NCBI GenBank assembly: GCA_963827605.1 | Contig: CAWHBK010000001.1 | Span: 310,001 to 374,000 of the forward strand | Direction of reading: 5' to 3' | Length of the DNA: 64,000 nt | Origin: DSYU01 sp963827605 | GTDB lineage: Bacteria; Chloroflexota; Anaerolineae; Anaerolineales; Anaerolineaceae | In this document: piece by piece, positions 29,026 through 38,145 of the stretch | Numbering within the stretch: the first letter of the stretch is position 1 | Layout: each line of letters begins with the position of its first letter | The notes under the pieces: generated by a model | The model's database searches: none | What the model was told of the DNA's origin: nothing | What the model saw: only the letters and a program-made list of their open reading frames with translations | Program-made: the position numbers and the translations under genes

Positions 29026-30027
29026 TTATGGAAATTGTTTGAGCACCTGGAAATCAAATTCAGCCGCGGGGGTCGTGAAATCACCCTGGTAATACTTCTG
29101 CGATAATACGCGCAGCGTGCCTTCCTGGTGCATCTCTTTTACAATTTCTGAAATGCGCACCACAAGCGGCATCGGATCACTGCTGCTTTTCTTGTCGATC
29201 GCGATGGAAACATAGTCATGGTAAACCGGTTCCCCCACCTGCTTGACCGGCACGCCATCTCGGATCGCGGCTTGCCCGGTGTCCGGGTCGGTCAATACGG
29301 CATCCAGGTGCACGCCGTCTCCCAGGGCCAGATCCGCCAGCGCGGAAGTATCGGTGTCATAACCAACAATGTTTGCGTCCCGAATTTTAAAATCAATTTT
29401 CTCCCCAGGAATCTCCAGGGTGTTGCGCAGGTAGGCTTCATAGGCGCATCCGGTGCATACCCCAATCCGCTTTCCGGATAAATCGCCTGGCGCCTGGATG
29501 GTGTTATTGTCCTTATGAATAAACAAAACAGCCGCGCCGCTGGTATACGGCTGGGTAAAAAACAGCTTTTCCATGCGTTCCGATGTGATCGCCATCGACC
29601 CAACGCTCACATCCCAGCGACCGCCCCAGTTTCCGCCCACCAGTTGGCTCCAGGCCGGCGTAACAAAACATGGTTCAACCCCCAACCGGCGCGCCACCTC
29701 AACCGCCACGTCGATATCGAAACCAACCAGCTGGTTCGCGGTATATTGGGTCATATCACATTTCGTATTTTCAAGACGCTTGGTTTCTTTGTTGAGCTGC
29801 GACTGGGGCGGGTATTCGGGGTCTGTCGCAATCACCAGCGTCCCGTTTTTCATAATCGAGGTGAGCAAGCCGAGATCGGCTGGTTGTTCTACCTGCGGCA
29901 TCCGAGACAGCGGGTTACAGGCTGGCAAAAGAAACAGGAGCAGTCCAAGAGCAATTAAGCAGCCGGTTGTTCTCGGTGAAAGAAACAATTTGTGATCTGT
30001 CGGGCCCTTCATTTTTCCTACTTTCAA
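29026..30027 (-). CDS. Amino-acid-type solute-binding lipoprotein (SBP family 3)
   Basis: A signal segment TTGCLIALGLLLFLLPAC gives lipid attachment at Cys in LPAC. The mature part (about 290 residues) follows the family 3 pattern: LVIATDPEYPP, LVGFDIDVAVEVARRLG, WDVSVGSMAITSERMEKLFFTQPY split over the two lobes, and SGKRIGVCTG. Two extra Cys (VCTGC) are unusual. No permease or ATPase is near. The kinase gene begins 9 bp downstream, so this protein may present a ligand to the kinase sensor domain rather than serve transport. The ligand is unknown. Confidence 0.85.
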   Translation of the reverse strand: MKVGKMKGPTDHKLFLSPRTTGCLIALGLLLFLLPACNPLSRMPQVEQPADLGLLTSIMKNGTLVIATDPEYPPQSQLNKETKRLENTKCDMTQYTANQLVGFDIDVAVEVARRLGVEPCFVTPAWSQLVGGNWGGRWDVSVGSMAITSERMEKLFFTQPYTSGAAVLFIHKDNNTIQAPGDLSGKRIGVCTGCAYEAYLRNTLEIPGEKIDFKIRDANIVGYDTDTSALADLALGDGVHLDAVLTDPDTGQAAIRDGVPVKQVGEPVYHDYVSIAIDKKSSSDPMPLVVRISEIVKEMHQEGTLRVLSQKYYQGDFTTPAAEFDFQVLKQFP

Positions 30028-30371
30028 ACAACGGATGACGGTGCTGAGGTTTTATCTCCTGGGTTGACAGATGCAAGGATCAACGGATGGGATGCTACCG
30101 GAAGCGGTTGAGCAGACAAACGGACCATAAGGTTTTGTGATCGTCAGATACAGATAATTCACTACCCCCAACCCCAATTTATATATTAGTTTCATAAAGT
30201 TTATCATAATGCATTACCGTATTCAACTTAAAATCAATGCCTTTGAAAAAAACCTACATTCCTATGAAGAAAGGTAACCCTTTAATAAATAGGCTTTGCC
30301 AGGTAAAATGATTGCGGTAACAACTACGAACGAAACGCGAGCAACTTTTACAAGATCACCTTCTATAAAAA
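30028..30371. other. AT-rich divergent intergenic region
   Basis: This region separates the minus-strand signalling operon from the plus-strand MFS gene and must hold both promoters. It is clearly richer in A and T than its surroundings, with runs such as TTTATATATTAG and TTTATCATAATGC. I cannot pick a convincing -35/-10 pair, and I see no coding sequence or strong hairpin. Confidence 0.5.
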
Positions 30372-31743
30372 ATGCAGAAACCCTCCTCTAAACCCGTTGG
30401 AATGACCGCCTTTATCGTGATCTGGATCGGCCAGATCGTCTCTGTACTGGCCTCCGGCATGTCGCAGTTTGGCCTCACCATCTGGATGTACCAGCAGACC
30501 CAAAGCGCCACGGCCATGGGGCTGATGCAGGTCTTCTTCATCACCCCTTTCCTGATCATGTCGCCCTTTGCCGGGGTGATGGTGGACCGCTACAACCGCA
30601 AGCTGATGATGATGGTCAGCGACCTGGTCGCGGTCATCGCCACCGGCGGCATTTTCATCCTGCTTGCCCTGGGCAGGCTGGAGTTCTGGCATCTCTACAT
30701 CGCCGCCGCGCTGAACGGCATCGGCAACACCTTCCAATGGCCGGCCTATTCCGCGGCCATCGGCACCATGATCCCCAAAGAGCAGTTGGGCCGCGCCAAC
30801 GGCCTGATGTCGCTGATGGAAGCCGGCCCGGGCGTGGTCGCGCCGCTGCTGGCCGGGGCGCTCCTGCCGGTGATCGGCCTGACGGGCATCCTGGCCATCG
30901 ATGTGATCACCTTCTTCTTCGCCATCGGCGCGCTGGCGCTGGTTTTCATTCCCGCAGCCGCGCCAGTCCGAAGAAGGCAAAAAGGCCCAGGGCAGCATGC
31001 TCAAAGAAGCCGCCTACGGCTTCCGCTACATTTTTGCCCGGCCCAGCCTGCTCGGCCTGCAGCTGGTCTTCTTCTTTGGCAACCTGTTTTCGGGCATCGC
31101 CTATACCGTCTTGGCGCCGATGGTGCTGGCTCGCACCAATCAGAACAGCCTGATTTTCGGCACGGTGGAAACGGCCGGCGCGCTTGGCGCGATCATCGGC
31201 GGGATTGTGATGAGCGCCTGGGGCGGCTTCAAGCGCCGGGTCCACGGCGTGCTGGGCGGCTGGCTGTACTCCGGGTCTTGTTGGGATGGCGATCCTTGGG
31301 CTAAAATTTGGCCTGCCCGCCTGGCTGGCCGGGATGGCTGCTGGGCGCGCTGGTCGATCCCCGCTGATCAACGGCTCCAACCAGGCCATCTGGCAGTCCA
31401 AGGTTGCGCCCGATCTGCAGGGGCGCGTCTTCTCCGCCCGCCGCCTGATCGCCTGGTTCACCAACCCCATTTCGCCCATCATCGGCGGCACCCTGGCCGA
31501 TTTTGTGCTGGAACCGGCCATGCGCAGCCAGAGACACTGCTCGCCAGCACCTTTGGCTGGCTGGTTGGCACCGGCCCCGGCGCGGGGATGGGCCTGCTGA
31601 TGATTTTCTGCGGCCTGGGCATGTCGCTGATTGGGCTGAGCGGCTATTTCATCCCCGCCATACGCAATGCCGAAGACCTGCTCCCAGATCATGAGCAGGT
31701 TCCATCCCAGGATGCTGGTGCAGTCCCCGCCCCTGCCGATTGA
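30372..31743 (+). pseudogene. MFS transporter of the macrolide/enterobactin-exporter type, frame-disrupted
   Basis: The start MQKPSSKPVGMTAFIVIWIG leads into about 200 clean residues with MFS features: MSPFAGVMVDRYNRKLMMMVSDL (motif A loop) and KEQLGRANGLMSLMEAGPG. Shifts near 30965, 31275, 31365 and 31535 scatter the rest. The stitched chain continues YGFRYIFARPSLLGLQL, GGIVMSAWGGFKRRVHGV, PDLQGRVFSARRLIAWFTNP and GLLMIFCGLGMSLIGLSGYF. It is about 455 residues with 12 helices, normal for MFS_3 exporters. No Shine-Dalgarno site is evident. The substrate is unknown. Confidence 0.75.
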
Positions 31744-31778
31744 GCACTAACCGCGTCCCTTGCGCTTTTCCGGGGTCT

Positions 31779-31815
31779 GGGGGTTCCGAGGCGGGATTTC
31801 CGCCTCGGAACCCCC
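31779..31815 (+). repeat. Perfect 16-bp hairpin downstream of MFS gene
   Basis: GGGGGTTCCGAGGCGG pairs with CCGCCTCGGAACCCCC around the loop GATTT. AAAAACG follows instead of a T-tract, so it is not a classical intrinsic terminator. It may protect mRNA ends or be a mobile hairpin. Confidence 0.6.
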
Positions 31816-31829
31816 AAAAACGTTTGTTT

Positions 31830-31857
31830 CCCCTTCCGGGCGAAGCCCAGGAAGGGG
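31830..31857 (+). repeat. Second hairpin before the MalT-type regulator
   Basis: CCCCTTCC and GGAAGGGG enclose GGGC-GAA-GCCC with one bulged A. It lies 15 bp downstream of the first hairpin and 29 bp before the regulator ATG, so it may lie in the regulator's 5' leader. Confidence 0.5.
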
Positions 31858-31885
31858 ATAAATGTGAACTATAATCAATCGTAGA

Positions 31886-34618
31886 ATGGCAGTTTTCCTG
31901 CTTTCCACGAAATTTTATATTCCACCCTCCCGGCCGGATGCTGTCCAGCGCCAGCGCCTTACAGAAAAACTGCGCGCCGGCGTGAATCGCCCGGGATGTT
32001 TCGCGCTGATTTCTGGCCCGGCTGGGTCTGGAAAAACCACCCTCCTGAGTGGCTTCGCATCCCGGTCTCCGCAAAAGGTCGCGTGGTTATCCCTCGATGA
32101 AGCAGATAACGACCCGAACCGGTTTTGGGCCTATGTGATCTCAACCTGCCAATCGATCATTGAAGGCGTTGCGGAACCTGCAATGGCGCTGCTTCGCGCG
32201 CCCCAAACCCTGCCGGAAGACACCATCCCATCGCTGCTAATCAATGACCTGGCGACGCAGGAAAATTCGGTTGTCCTGGTTCTAGATGACTATCACGTTA
32301 TCGAAAACCCGTTTATCCATGCCAGCTTTTTGTTTTTGCTCGACCACTTGCCAGGCAACCTTCACATTATCATATCTACGCGTACCGATCCGCCCTGGCC
32401 GTTGGCCCGCTTTCGCGCCCGCAACCAGCTCGTCGAAATCCGCGCTCAGGATCTGCGTTTCAACCCGCAAGAGACGGCAGCGTTTCTCAATCACGCGATG
32501 GGTTTGCATCTGTCGACCGGTGATATCGCGGCCCTGGAGGAGCGGACGGAAGGTTGGGCCGCCGGGCTGCAATTGGCGGCCCTTGCATTGCAATCCCTTG
32601 CCGCGCAAGGACCCCTTTCCATGCAAAGGTGCGGCGACGTGGAAGCTTTCGTCCAGGCTTTTACCGGAAGCCACATCTATGTAGCCGAATATCTGCTGGA
32701 GGAAATCCTCAAACAACAGGCCGAGGATATGCAGATGTTCTTGCTGCAAACGGCGATTCTGGAACGCATGAACGGAGAACTGTGCGACGCCGTCACCCAA
32801 TGCCAGGATGGACAGTCCCGGTTGATGGCGCTGCAGCGAGCAAATAGTTTCGTCATTCCTCTCGACAACGATAATCACTGGTTTCGCTACCACCACCTGT
32901 TCGCTGACCTGCTGCGCGCGCGCCTCCCATTGCTGGCGCCAGGCACTGCGGTTACTGACCTGCATATCCGCGCTTCCGACTGGTACGAACGCAATGGGTT
33001 TTCGAACGAGGCAATATCACATGCCCTGGCAGCCAAAGATTTTGAACGGGTCGCATCCCTTGTTGAGCAGATAGCCCAATCACTATTGCATTCGGGCCAG
33101 TTCAATCTTCTAAAAACCTGGCTGGAGGCCCTCCCAAAAGAGTCTTTACAAGCGCACCCTCGCCTGGAGATTTTACGGATCCTGATTGATCTCAGCCAGG
33201 GAAAGCTGGATATGTCTGAACAGACCCTGCTGGAAAAGGAAAAAGCGATCCGGGCCTTACCGCCCTCGCCTGAAAATGAACGGTTGCGGGTGGAAGCGCT
33301 GACATTCTTTAGTCTTTTTCTGGCCCATCAAAATACGGCCCGGGCAATACAGATTGCACAAGAGATGCTGGCTGAGCTCCCGGAAGAAAACCAAAGACTG
33401 CGTGCTTATCTCTTTTCTGTGCTGTATCGAGGGTATGGAATGGACGGGGATATCGGAAAATCCGAGCCGGCCTACCAGGAATGCCTGCGCCTGTCGCTCG
33501 CTGACGGTCAATACGTTGTTGCGGCCAATACCACAATGGTCAGGGCGTTCGACCTGGGCCAATACGCACGGCTGCAAGAAGCTGCCCGCTATTGCCAGGT
33601 TATCATCGAAGCCGGCGCCCGGTTGGGAGAAAAAATCTTCTACCCGGCGGGGCCGGCCTATATTGGGCTGGCTGGGGTTTATTTAGAACGCAATGAGCTA
33701 GAAAAAGCGGAAGCAGCCCTGGAGCAAGGGCTGGAACTTTGCCGTCTGGCAGGGCTGGACGGCCTCTATACCGGGTCCATCCAGAAGGCCCGCTTGTATC
33801 AGGCAAAAGGGAATTATGAGGCAGCCCTGCAAGAACTCCGTTTACTGGAGCAGGCGCTTCAACGAAGAGATTTTACCCTCGCGGCCCGCCAGGTATCGGT
33901 CCGGCTGGCAATGGGGGATGTAGAAGGCGCTTCCCGTTGGGCGCAGCCTTTGATAGGGATACTGAACGGCGGACCCGGATCGCCCCGGCTGCCCCTCATC
34001 GCCGCGGAAGCTTTCCGGCTCGTACTCGCCCGCATATTCCTGGCTCAGGGCGCGGTCGAGCAAGCCTTCCAGTTATTGGAATTAGTCCAGGCCACAGCTG
34101 AACCGGGCAAACGCTTCGGCCGCTTGATTGAGGTGTACCTTCTCCAGGCACTGGCAGTGCAAAAGCAGCAAGGCGAGCAGATCTCCCCGCATGCCATTCA
34201 AAATCTACAGCGTGCTTTGGATCTGGCTGAACCAGCGGGCATCACCCTGTTGTTTCTGGAAGAAGGCCTGGCGTTAATCCCGTTATTCGCTGCCGTAAAA
34301 AATGACCCTGCTGCGCCAGCCCGGATCCGGCAGTACGCCCGAAATCTCCTGGGCGCTTTCTCAGATGATGAAGAACCAATCGTTCCACGTCCCGCAGCAG
34401 CAGCGGCTGACCAGATTGACCCGCTGACCGGTCGTGAAATGGATGTTTTGCGGCGCATTGCCGCCGGGGATTTAAATCAAGACATCGCCAACCGGCTCTT
34501 CATCACGGTGCGCACCGTAAAAAAACACGCCGGCAATATCTTCGGCAAGCTAAACGTTAGCAGCCGAACCCAGGCAGTTGCCAGGGCCCGCGCGCTTGGG
34601 CTGCTGCCGCGGGAATAA
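31886..34618 (+). CDS. MalT-type LuxR-family ATP-dependent transcriptional activator
   Basis: The 910-residue protein has a STAND ATPase head with Walker A GPAGSGKTT (residues 44-52) and Walker B VVLVLDDYHVI, then QLVEIRAQDLRFNP. WFRYHHLFADLLRARL marks the winged-helix region. A TPR-like helical repeat region covers about 400-800. A C-terminal LuxR helix-turn-helix begins DPLTGREMDVLRRIAAGDLN and includes FITVRTVKKHAGNIFGKLNV. Such proteins oligomerise on binding ATP and a small inducer. Targets are unknown; the quinone-oxidoreductase operon just downstream, with three copies of a GTACACCAC word in its leader, is a candidate. The frame is intact. Confidence 0.93.
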   Translation: MAVFLLSTKFYIPPSRPDAVQRQRLTEKLRAGVNRPGCFALISGPAGSGKTTLLSGFASRSPQKVAWLSLDEADNDPNRFWAYVISTCQSIIEGVAEPAMALLRAPQTLPEDTIPSLLINDLATQENSVVLVLDDYHVIENPFIHASFLFLLDHLPGNLHIIISTRTDPPWPLARFRARNQLVEIRAQDLRFNPQETAAFLNHAMGLHLSTGDIAALEERTEGWAAGLQLAALALQSLAAQGPLSMQRCGDVEAFVQAFTGSHIYVAEYLLEEILKQQAEDMQMFLLQTAILERMNGELCDAVTQCQDGQSRLMALQRANSFVIPLDNDNHWFRYHHLFADLLRARLPLLAPGTAVTDLHIRASDWYERNGFSNEAISHALAAKDFERVASLVEQIAQSLLHSGQFNLLKTWLEALPKESLQAHPRLEILRILIDLSQGKLDMSEQTLLEKEKAIRALPPSPENERLRVEALTFFSLFLAHQNTARAIQIAQEMLAELPEENQRLRAYLFSVLYRGYGMDGDIGKSEPAYQECLRLSLADGQYVVAANTTMVRAFDLGQYARLQEAARYCQVIIEAGARLGEKIFYPAGPAYIGLAGVYLERNELEKAEAALEQGLELCRLAGLDGLYTGSIQKARLYQAKGNYEAALQELRLLEQALQRRDFTLAARQVSVRLAMGDVEGASRWAQPLIGILNGGPGSPRLPLIAAEAFRLVLARIFLAQGAVEQAFQLLELVQATAEPGKRFGRLIEVYLLQALAVQKQQGEQISPHAIQNLQRALDLAEPAGITLLFLEEGLALIPLFAAVKNDPAAPARIRQYARNLLGAFSDDEEPIVPRPAAAAADQIDPLTGREMDVLRRIAAGDLNQDIANRLFITVRTVKKHAGNIFGKLNVSSRTQAVARARALGLLPRE

Positions 34619-34655
34619 AGCGCCCGCTAATTTCACCCGGTCTGATTGATTTGTC

Positions 34656-34725
34656 AGCGGTGGTGTACTATAAGTACTATGTACATAAGGTACACCACGT
34701 ACCTACGGTACACCACCGCTTTTGA
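34656..34725 (+). promoter_or_regulatory. Inverted/direct GTACACCAC repeats: terminator or operator
   Basis: AGCGGTGGTGTAC (34656-34668) is the reverse complement of GTACACCACCGCT (34708-34720), followed by TTTTGATTTT. A third copy, GGTACACCAC, lies between them at 34689. The outer arms plus T-tract would make a terminator for the MalT-type gene; the repeated word could also be a protein-binding site controlling the downstream operon. Confidence 0.5.
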
Positions 34726-34811
34726 TTTTCGCAAGAAAAGACAACCTTAGTACACTGCGATAAGCCGGCCAGCGCCGTATGCTTAGAACAGAAAAAGGAA
34801 TGGAGGTTGTC

Positions 34812-35195
34812 ATGAATTATCCCACATCGAAAATGATCTTCTGCGGTTTGCTGTTTCTCTTTACCGCAATATCCGGTATCTGGTTGAGCCATACGGGGAA
34901 ACCGCTGAATGGAGTCATCTTTACCATCCACAAGCTGATTGCGCTGAGCACGGTGATTGTCATTGGCATTAATGTTACCCAGCTGTATAGCAGCCTCGAT
35001 ATTCGCTCGCTTCTTCGGTTGCTTGTTATCGCAGTCACCGGCCTGCTTTTTCTCGCTTTGATTGTTTCTGGCGCGCTCCTCAGTCTGGCGAAACCCGCTC
35101 CCGAAGCCATCCTCAGAATCCATCAGGTGGTAACCCTGCTGGCGCTGTCTGCTTCAGCCGTCACCGTAAGCCTGCTTATTCGCGCCGGTTCATAA
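34812..35195 (+). CDS. Small four-helix membrane protein
   Basis: The start at 34812 follows GGAGG by five bases. The protein (127 residues) has four hydrophobic segments near residues 8-28, 38-58, 70-90 and 100-120. Histidines lie at helix ends (LSHTGKPL, IHKLIAL, RIHQVVTLL), recalling small b-type cytochrome-like or DUF membrane proteins, but heme binding cannot be claimed. It is 16 bp from the oxidoreductase gene and probably cotranscribed with it. Confidence 0.75.
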   Translation: MNYPTSKMIFCGLLFLFTAISGIWLSHTGKPLNGVIFTIHKLIALSTVIVIGINVTQLYSSLDIRSLLRLLVIAVTGLLFLALIVSGALLSLAKPAPEAILRIHQVVTLLALSASAVTVSLLIRAGS

Positions 35196-35211
35196 CCCAT
35201 TGGAGAAAAAG

Positions 35212-36240
35212 ATGAACTACAAAAGCGTGATCGTTACCCAAACAGGCGGTCCAGAAGTTCTTCAGGTAATCGAAAAAGCGCTGCGCCCGCCCACTGCCGG
35301 GGAAGTGCGTATCCGCGTCCTCGCGGCGGCTGTCTGCCGTCCCGATATTACCGTTCGCAGCGGTGAGGCGCTCTACAGCGGCACCCCGTTGGGCCAAAAG
35401 CTGCCGTTTGTGCCCGGTTATGCCATCATCGGCGATGTGGACGCAGTAGGCGAAGGGGTCACCGAAGTGACCGCAGGGGCACGGGTGGGAGCCATGACAG
35501 TCATTGGCGGCTATTCCGAATACCTGTATTGGAAGAGCAGCCGGCTGATTTCCGTTCCTCCTGCGCTGGACCCGGCTGAAGCAGTTACCCTGATCCTCAA
35601 TTACATCGTGGCATATCAGGCGCTGCACCGCTCGGCAAAGGTCAGGCCCGGCGAGAGGTTGTTGATTATTGGCGCGAGCGGCGGGATTGGGACGGCGCTT
35701 TTACAACTGGGCAAACTGGCCGGCCTCAAAATGTACGGGCTCGCATCAAAAAGCAAGCATTCCATTCTTAAGCAGTACGGCGCGACACCCATTGACTATC
35801 ACACCGAAGATTTCACCCAGGTGATCCGCCAGGCCGAACCGGATGGTATCGACATCGTGATGGATGGAATGATGCGGATAGCGGCTGTTCGCGGGAGCCT
35901 GGCGCTGCTGCGGCGCGGCGGCAGAATAGTGAGCTTTGGCGAGCCGGACGGGTTTCGCGCCCTGTCCCAAATTCTAGGGACTGCTCTGACAGTTAACCTG
36001 CTCCCGAATGGGAAAACCTACAAGCTGTACGGAACATCCTTCTATTTTTTAGGGGACCGGCGCCCATTTCTGGAAGACTGGGCTGCGCTTTTCAAGCTGC
36101 TCGAAGAAGGCAAAATCAAACCGGTGATTGAGAAGAAGTTTACGCTCCTGGAAGCAGCCCGGGCGCATGAACTGCTAGAAAGTGGAAACGTCACCGGTAA
36201 CCTGGTCCTGGTGGCGCCAGATTGGATGGAACAGGGGTGA
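35212..36240 (+). CDS. Zinc-free medium-chain dehydrogenase/quinone oxidoreductase
   Basis: The start at 35212 is preceded by TTGGAGAAAAAG, giving a GGAG site; the in-frame TTG at 35200 is less likely. The protein (342 residues) has an N-terminal GroES-like domain (EVRIRVLAAAVCRPDITVRSG) and the nucleotide loop LLIIGASGGIGTALLQLGKLAG. It continues through YGATPIDYHTEDF to a catalytic-domain end EARAHELLESGNVTGNLVL-like segment (LLEAARAHELLESG). No structural zinc Cys cluster is seen, which fits NADPH:quinone reductases. It would reduce quinones or enones with NADPH. A small ORF overlaps its stop by 4 bp. Confidence 0.9.
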   Translation: MNYKSVIVTQTGGPEVLQVIEKALRPPTAGEVRIRVLAAAVCRPDITVRSGEALYSGTPLGQKLPFVPGYAIIGDVDAVGEGVTEVTAGARVGAMTVIGGYSEYLYWKSSRLISVPPALDPAEAVTLILNYIVAYQALHRSAKVRPGERLLIIGASGGIGTALLQLGKLAGLKMYGLASKSKHSILKQYGATPIDYHTEDFTQVIRQAEPDGIDIVMDGMMRIAAVRGSLALLRRGGRIVSFGEPDGFRALSQILGTALTVNLLPNGKTYKLYGTSFYFLGDRRPFLEDWAALFKLLEEGKIKPVIEKKFTLLEAARAHELLESGNVTGNLVLVAPDWMEQG

Positions 36241-36449
36241 ATAAACCCTGGTTTTATGAAATCCATATTGAGGGCCATCTCACCGATCGTTGGTCCAACT
36301 GGTTTGAAGGCCTGACGATCCGCAATGACGCGAACGGTGAGACAACATTGAGTGGACCTTTTATCGACCAGGCTGCCCTGTTCGGCGTGCTCAGCAAAAT
36401 TCACGCGCTGAACCTGGTCTTGATTTCAGTCTACCGGCGCCTGACCTGA
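36237..36449 (+). CDS. Small conserved-looking hypothetical protein, GTG start
   Basis: The GTG overlaps the preceding stop codon (GTGA), a coupled start. The 70-residue product reads VNKPWFYEIHIEGHLTDRWS, followed by WFEGL and GETTLSGPFIDQAALFGVL. The pattern YEIxxEGHLxxRWSxWFxGL resembles a family of small proteins of unknown function that I associate with Chloroflexota; I have not been able to confirm this by search. No membrane segment or metal motif is seen. Confidence 0.7.
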   Translation: MNKPWFYEIHIEGHLTDRWSNWFEGLTIRNDANGETTLSGPFIDQAALFGVLSKIHALNLVLISVYRRLT

Positions 36450-36462
36450 AGGCCGAAAAATC

Positions 36463-36497
36463 CAGTTCTGCCCAGGTGCAATCACTGGGCAGAACTG
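36463..36497 (-). terminator. 13-bp hairpin, probable minus-strand terminator
   Basis: CAGTTCTGCCCAG pairs with CTGGGCAGAACTG around a 9-nt loop. Read on the minus strand it is followed by GATTTTTCGG, a T-tract, placing it as terminator of the PHP-hydrolase/1-phosphofructokinase-remnant transcript. It may also stop the plus-strand operon. Confidence 0.6.
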
Positions 36498-36512
36498 CTG
36501 CAGATCATAATT

Positions 36513-36817
36513 TCACATGCGTTGGGCAGCCGTAATTCTGCTAAAACATACGCATTTTCGCATCTTAAAGATCACATTCGTGCGCGTCTCGCCGGGAACC
36601 CAAACGACGTCTGTCGCGATGCCCAGTGCTTGAAGCCCATCTTGCAGCATCTTGCCGGCCTGCCTCCCAGGAAACCCATAGCCATGCTCGCAGCTCCCAT
36701 CCCGTGCTGCTGCCGGGAAACATTAAATCCCTTACCGCCGACATCCACGCTCGATTCACGGACCCATAAAACGGTGTCAAAATCCACCGCCGGGTTAAGT
36801 GTGAGGGTGTAGATCAC
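36513..36817 (-). pseudogene. 1-phosphofructokinase-like (PfkB) N-terminal remnant
   Basis: A GTG overlaps the TGA of the PHP gene. The frame reads IYTLTLNPAVDFDTVLWVRE and DVGGKGFNVSRQQHGMGAAS, the start of FruK/tagatose-kinase-like proteins with the GGKG-N sugar-binding segment. After one shift it continues GKMLQDGLQALGIATDVVW and GETRTNVIFKM, then stops at 36513. Only about 100 of some 310 residues remain, with no ATP-binding or catalytic GAGD part, so it is a non-functional truncation. Confidence 0.75.
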
Positions 36818-38131
36818 GGTTTATCAAAATAGATCGGGTTCGATAACAGCGCCGGCAGCATGGGTAGCCCGGGCAGGAACGAACGCCAGATCTCAATCCG
36901 CGCAAACCCCGGCCCATCAAGCGCATACGAAGTCTGGAACCGCCCGCCCGACGGCGCCTCGAAAATGGACGTGCTGCCGCTGGCAGTCACAACCCGCACC
37001 GAGTTCGCCTGCCTGCAAGCCATCGGCAGTCAATAGAACGCTCTGAATTTCCGACCAATTCACCGTGTCGCCCAGCATGGCCTCCCCGGCGGTGAATTCC
37101 AGGGTCGGGCCATTGGGAGCAAAGGTAATAAACGCGTGCCCCCGCCTCAGCGCTTCTAAAATATCACTTTCCCCGCGCGACATCGCATAAACAGCCGTGG
37201 TGGGCCCGCCCAGAAACAGAAAGGGCGTATCCCGGTGAAAATCGCTGCCGCCGCAGATGGGGATCTTCTTGCCCGCTGCCAGCAGGCTTTGCCACAGGCC
37301 GACCGCACGCAGGTTTGGCTCGCGCATCGGGCCGTTCCACACTTCCAGGCAGTCAAACGGCAGGCTGTTCAAATCAAAGCGGAAGCCATAGTTTTCTTCA
37401 AGCGGGTGGTTCAACGTGATCAGCGCCCCGCGCGCGCGTGCTGAGACAAACCGCGCGCGGGTCTCTTCAACCGTATTGGTAAAAAAAGGCGCGTCATACG
37501 GCCGGTCTACCCCCAGGAAATTGGCATGCCCCTGGTAATGCGTCCATTCCACCCCGGGGATCAGAGTCAGCCCGGGGATGTGGGGCAGCGCGTCCTTCGA
37601 TACCGTCTGGTTGTGATCGGTGATGGCCAAAAAATCCAGCCCGTGCCGCAGCGCCCGCCAGCCAAGCTCTTCCGCGGTCAGCACCCCATCCGATGCCAGC
37701 GTGTGGGTATGCAAATCACCCTTGAGCAGCCGCATCTGCTTGGGGAAAAATTCTAGCTCGTAGGTTACATTAACCCCTTCGGGCGCCACTTTGTAGGCGC
37801 CCACCAGGATCTGCCATTCTCCTTCGGTCAAGCGGGCAGCCTGGTAACCGGGCGTAGCCTGGGTCTCGCTGACCCAAATTTCGCTTTTATCCGAACCGGA
37901 AGCGCCCACCTGGGCGCCATCCGGGGAAACCAGGCCCAGATCGATAATATTCATCTCCCGCCGGGAAACAAATGTCCCGCGCTCACCCCGCGTCTCCGTT
38001 TCCCGGTGGCGTTCATAGCGGTAGGTCAGGTGCAGGCGTTCCGTATCCGGCGGCATGCGGAACGGCAGCGTGAAATAGCTGCCTGCCTGGCCCGGCTCAA
38101 TAAAAAACTGCATAGAAAGCGAACTTTGCAT
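36814..38131 (-). CDS. PHP-domain (CehA/McbA-type) metallohydrolase, one frameshift
   Basis: The start at 38131 (MQSSLSMQFFIEP) follows GGGAGAGAGG. An N-terminal beta domain (about 1-135) precedes the PHP domain, with metal motifs LLKGDLHTHTLASDG, FLAITDHNQT, LIPGVEWTH, ITLNHPLEENYG and CGGSDFHRDTP. All expected His and Asp residues are present. A shift near 37020 that looks like a 4-base duplication (CAGG) leads to an end reading SVRVVTASGSTSIFEAPSGG to 36814. It probably hydrolyses a phosphoester. It follows the GPH transporter by about 14 bp. Confidence 0.85.
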
Positions 38132-38145
38132 GGCCTCTCTCCCGA

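Noticed and set aside
36222..36236. ATG at 36222 as start of the small protein
   Set aside because: It lies inside the oxidoreductase gene; the GTG at 36237 overlapping the stop is a more natural coupled start.
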